From an uncultured Saprospiraceae bacterium (GTDB taxonomy: Bacteria; Bacteroidota; Bacteroidia; Chitinophagales; Saprospiraceae): 8,122 nucleotides of DNA. The stretch spans positions 1 through 8,122 of the forward strand of contig CAJQNM010000062.1 in the NCBI GenBank assembly GCA_905479665.1, read 5' to 3'. Both the position numbers and the translations under genes were made by a program. Within the stretch, counting starts at the first letter, position 1. Every line of letters begins with the position of its first letter. The notes under the pieces are model-generated. The model was not told where the DNA came from and ran no database searches. It saw nothing but the letters and a program-made list of their open reading frames with translations. This document shows positions 5,416 to 8,122 of the stretch, one piece after another.

Positions 5416-5865
5416 CGCTTCAATTTGATCAAAGAGTAGATCAAGCTCATCAAACGATTTAAACCCCACTTTTTCTTCACCACTTCCGCTAATTACTAGG
5501 CCCACATAGTTTCTCAGCATGTTGGAGTCGGGTACTTTATTGCGCAATGTGAGCCATGTACCGCCGGGTGCTACAACCTCTCCATCGCTGAGAAGAAATT
5601 GATCTGAGAAATGACGCAGGAACAAACTATCTGCCGATAGGCCTGCTGAAATGTTGGTCTCCTCCATGATGAAATGGAGCGCGTCTGTCGCAGTTGTTCC
5701 ATGCAGTACCCAAGTCACCCCATCGATCCACCCTTGTATTTCCTTGATGGTGCTTATTGCATCAACATGAAGCAATGCTGGATCAAATACCATGTAGTCT
5801 ACCATGCGCGCTGCAAAATAGCGGGCATCTGTCAGGTTGGAGATATGAGTGGCCATAAGTTTCAT
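5404..5865 (-). CDS. TrpF-like (phosphoribosylanthranilate isomerase-like) protein lacking the catalytic Cys
   Basis: The product is 153 residues from the ATG at 5865. Its first 30 residues (M-K-L-M-A-T-H-I-S-N-L-T-D-A-R-Y-F-A-A-R) line up with the TrpF start M-K-x-K-I-C-G-I-T-N-x-x-D-A, but the catalytic cysteine position is T6 and the next Gly is His. TrpF is about 200 residues; the G-G-T-G and G-G-L phosphate-binding loops and the catalytic Asp region are not recognisable, so isomerase activity is unlikely. The C-terminus (G-F-K-S-F-D-E-L-D-L-L-F-D-Q-I-E) resembles the last TIM-barrel helix. I recall similar short TrpF-like proteins in Bacteroidota but know no function for them. GGAAGG lies 4 bases before the 5865 ATG, and the alignment also starts there. 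An alternative ATG at 5886 adds M-D-N-S-E-G-P. The gene lies downstream of the caspase gene and ends 12 bases inside the YqeY gene. Confidence 0.7.
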   Translation of the reverse strand: MKLMATHISNLTDARYFAARMVDYMVFDPALLHVDAISTIKEIQGWIDGVTWVLHGTTATDALHFIMEETNISAGLSADSLFLRHFSDQFLLSDGEVVAPGGTWLTLRNKVPDSNMLRNYVGLVISGSGEEKVGFKSFDELDLLFDQIEALTQ

Positions 5866-5906
5866 AGGGCCTTCCGAATTATCCATTTTCCATTTTCAAT
5901 CATCAA

Positions 5907-8122
5907 TTAATTAACCATATATATGCCCATATCTCTCGGCAATAATTCGGTTGATTTATTTCTTGGGTTTTGGGGTTTATTTTTTTTGCTTTTTACCAAA
6001 TAGGGTACGCGCTGCTGCACATAGTTTTTCAGTTCTTCGATGGTAATCACTCCATCTGCCCCTTTGCGTTTTACTCCACCCAATTCTTGATAGATATCGG
6101 CCGTAATTAATTTGCCATCTACTTCGACCTCTTTGTTTTCAAAAGCCTCGAGAATGGCTTTGGTAAATGCTCCATTGCCCCATGACTCGTCTTCGTACGA
6201 AAATTCACGATCCCCGCAAGAAGCAAAGATCTCCATCCCGGAGGTGGCGGTAATCAAATCATTCATCACTTTGCTGGCTGCAGCGTCAGAAAACGAGCGG
6301 CTGCCAGCACTGCCACTGTGGCACGCATCGATAAAGACCAATTTATTGCCATCAACACTGCGCAGTCGCTTGAGTATATCTTCATTAAAATCTACGGTGT
6401 AGATATCTTCAAACTCTGGGTCATAATCTGAAGGCAATAAAACGTAGCGATCATTATCGATAACCTTGCCGTGCGAAGAAATAAATACCACTACTAAATC
6501 ATTGTCCTTAATATTTTTATCTCGAGATAATTTGAGAAAAGCGGCCTTGATATTATTTACCGTTGTCTCCGTACTGTCAGTCATTTGATAAATATTGACC
6601 CGCTTAAATCCGCGTCCTTGTTCATCCTGGAGCTTGGCATACATATCTGCAAATCCTCGTGCATCATCGACTGTGTAGGCAAGATCGTCATGCTTCACCC
6701 CAATCGAAATGACATGCAAGTTTGGTTTTCCCTTGGGGATGAAATTAAATCTTAGTGGGCTGCTGGTCGCAAGAATAGTCTTGCCGTCTTCGGCATAATA
6801 AATCAGCTGCACTTCATTTAATCCCTCTTCCAGACGAATAGAATTCATATACGAATGCTGAATTCTTCCAGCATTTTTGCTCTTTGGTGGTGACAATTTT
6901 GTCTCGTCCAGTTTTTGCCCCTGCGACCTGCGGCCATTGATCATGACAGCAAAATTCTTTTTGGCCATGGGGAAGCCGGCTACGGCCAAGGCTTTTATTT
7001 GTACCTCGCTTCGACTTACTTCTACAGAGCGCATCTCACCCTCCTCGTGTGCCGTCCAAAATATCTCGTTGCCAAAATCGACCGCTGCTGCCACAACAGG
7101 CTCAGCAATTTCTCTTTCCTGGAGCGGCAGATGAAAACTCTTTTTTATTCCCACTACTTTTTCGGTAGAGTTCGTTTCCAGCTCGATCTGGATGTTGGTT
7201 TGTGCAAAATCTTCACTATAGATAAAATCCAGGCGTACTTCGTGATTTTCACGTGGTCCGATCACTGGAAGAGAGACCCGTTCAGTACCTTCTGAGGTGA
7301 CTCCAGCAGGAAGATTGAAGTCGGCTTGCAGTACATCGGTCGCCTGACCGCCAATGTTGGAGAGCTCGACTGCCAGCGTAATCAGTTCTCCGGGGGTAGG
7401 ATCACTCGCGGGCGTAAAAGAATATTTATTGACAATAAGATTTGCAGGGTCTGCTTCGTTTGTGGCAACCTTGGCTTTGCTTCGGGTTACGAAGTTTCCC
7501 TCCGACCGTACTTCCAATCCCAACTCGTATGTACTACGAGTCAGTCGCTCGCCTGCCTTGAGCGGCACGCGCACTTTTTTCTCTTCACCCGAGAAGATGG
7601 AACCCAGATAAACATGCTCCCAAAAATCAAGGTCTTTGGAATCGCTGCTCACCCGTACTTCTACATTTTTGAGTGGCTCTGGTCCCGGATTGGTCAGGCT
7701 GAGTTCTACATACCCACGCTCTCCTCTTTCGAGAAAAGCATTTTCATTTTCATCCATCAGCATTTGAGGACTCATTTCCAAAGTACCACTCGCACGATCT
7801 CCTCCTGATTTATTTCCTGGTTGATCCACAGTTGCACTCGCTACAATATCTGTCGTGTAGCTCACCGAGCTGAGCAGGGTGAGACCATTCGTATTTTTTT
7901 CCGCTTGTGTGTTGCCCACGATCACCAGATCGCGGGAGGCGAGTGACTCGGTGACCGAGTAGCTGATATTGTTGCTGCGACCACCGACGATCGGAAATAT
8001 ATCATCGTCAAGAACATTGCCACGCTCATCGGTGACGATCAATGTCATACTGGATCGTTTTGCTCTGGGCATATGCGACCAGGTATGACCCAAGATGGCA
8101 AAGCCACCCGTAGAGAGTTCAG
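5907..8122 (-). CDS. Caspase-family (C14, metacaspase/orthocaspase-like) multidomain protease (5' partial)
   Basis: The frame is open to the window edge, so the N-terminus is missing. The TTG at 8093 lies inside a G-G-F-A-I-L-G-H-T repeat and is not a start. About 737 residues are visible. They begin with two propeller-like repeats (G-G-F-A-I-L-G-H-T...V-T-D-E-R-G-N and R-D-L-V-I-V-G-N-T). Two CARDB/Ig-like beta domains follow (roughly 7800-7455 and 7450-7120), then a further Ig-like segment to about 6720. The C-terminal caspase domain starts at H-V-I-S-I-G-V. Catalytic His is in S-S-H-G (codon 6471-6473) and Cys in D-A-C-H-S-G (6321-6323), 50 residues apart, both intact. The Asp two before Cys is shared with metacaspases, which cut after Arg or Lys. 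A G-A-D-G-V-I-T-I-E-E-L segment follows, and the protein ends I-Y-M-V-N. The architecture suggests an exported protein, but no signal peptide is in view. The TrpF-like gene follows closely. Confidence 0.9.
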   Translation of the reverse strand, partial: ELSTGGFAILGHTWSHMPRAKRSSMTLIVTDERGNVLDDDIFPIVGGRSNNISYSVTESLASRDLVIVGNTQAEKNTNGLTLLSSVSYTTDIVASATVDQPGNKSGGDRASGTLEMSPQMLMDENENAFLERGERGYVELSLTNPGPEPLKNVEVRVSSDSKDLDFWEHVYLGSIFSGEEKKVRVPLKAGERLTRSTYELGLEVRSEGNFVTRSKAKVATNEADPANLIVNKYSFTPASDPTPGELITLAVELSNIGGQATDVLQADFNLPAGVTSEGTERVSLPVIGPRENHEVRLDFIYSEDFAQTNIQIELETNSTEKVVGIKKSFHLPLQEREIAEPVVAAAVDFGNEIFWTAHEEGEMRSVEVSRSEVQIKALAVAGFPMAKKNFAVMINGRRSQGQKLDETKLSPPKSKNAGRIQHSYMNSIRLEEGLNEVQLIYYAEDGKTILATSSPLRFNFIPKGKPNLHVISIGVKHDDLAYTVDDARGFADMYAKLQDEQGRGFKRVNIYQMTDSTETTVNNIKAAFLKLSRDKNIKDNDLVVVFISSHGKVIDNDRYVLLPSDYDPEFEDIYTVDFNEDILKRLRSVDGNKLVFIDACHSGSAGSRSFSDAAASKVMNDLITATSGMEIFASCGDREFSYEDESWGNGAFTKAILEAFENKEVEVDGKLITADIYQELGGVKRKGADGVITIEELKNYVQQRVPYLVKSKKNKPQNPRNKSTELLPRDMGIYMVN

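Noticed and set aside
7326..7808. 160-codon plus-strand frame opposite the caspase gene
   Set aside because: Its product is low in family-like features and rich in Cys, Phe and Ser, typical of the antisense of a beta-rich coding region; the minus strand is clearly coding.
8091..8093. TTG at 8093 as the start of the caspase-family gene
   Set aside because: The frame stays open to the window edge and the residues before the TTG (G-G-F-A-I) belong to the same repeat as those after it, so the gene is truncated by the window.
1..8122. Search for CRISPR repeats, tRNA genes, insertion-sequence ends or phage genes
   Set aside because: No spaced direct repeats, no tRNA cloverleaf with a C-C-A end, no transposase or integrase motifs were seen by eye.

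Overview
The window looks like a chromosomal segment of a member of the Bacteroidota, possibly of the Saprospiria/Cytophagia type. Reasons: the S41-peptidase end next to tsaB; a DksA-like gene joined to an lspA whose product has a long extracytoplasmic insertion; pdxA and rsmA lying head to head; an N-F-P-Y-N motif in RsmA; mostly absent Shine-Dalgarno sequences; and a good TTTG / TAnnTTTG-type promoter. The lineage is an inference from gene style, not from a marker comparison. I see no tRNA, rRNA, CRISPR array, insertion sequence or phage gene.

Left part (1-1894, all plus strand). The 3' end of an S41-type processing protease is followed 14 bases later by tsaB (tRNA t6A synthesis). Next come two separate small ArsR-fold repressor genes, about 40% identical by hand alignment, with 171 and 203 bases of AT-rich non-coding DNA in front of them. 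The second gap holds a clear intrinsic terminator for the first repressor gene and a Bacteroidota-type promoter for the second. Neither repressor has the classical metal-binding residues.

Middle (1897-4924). A minus-strand block pdxA > DksA-like > lspA (vitamin B6 synthesis, a zinc-finger-less TraR/DksA protein, lipoprotein signal peptidase) runs tail to tail into the second repressor gene with a 2-base gap. pdxA is divergent from rsmA (16S rRNA dimethyltransferase), with 62 bases between the preferred start codons. rsmA is followed by a GatB/YqeY-domain gene on the same strand.

Right part (5404-8122, minus strand). A large caspase-family (C14) protein enters the window from the right. The visible part has propeller-like repeats, CARDB/Ig-like beta domains and a C-terminal caspase domain with an intact His/Cys dyad. 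Twenty to forty bases downstream lies a small gene resembling the N-terminus of phosphoribosylanthranilate isomerase (TrpF) but without the catalytic cysteine. Its 3' end overlaps the end of the YqeY gene by 12 bases.

Most of the window is ordinary housekeeping. The parts that deserve attention are the caspase/TrpF-like pair, the metal-site-less ArsR pair with its regulatory DNA, and the DksA-like protein that has lost three of four zinc cysteines.
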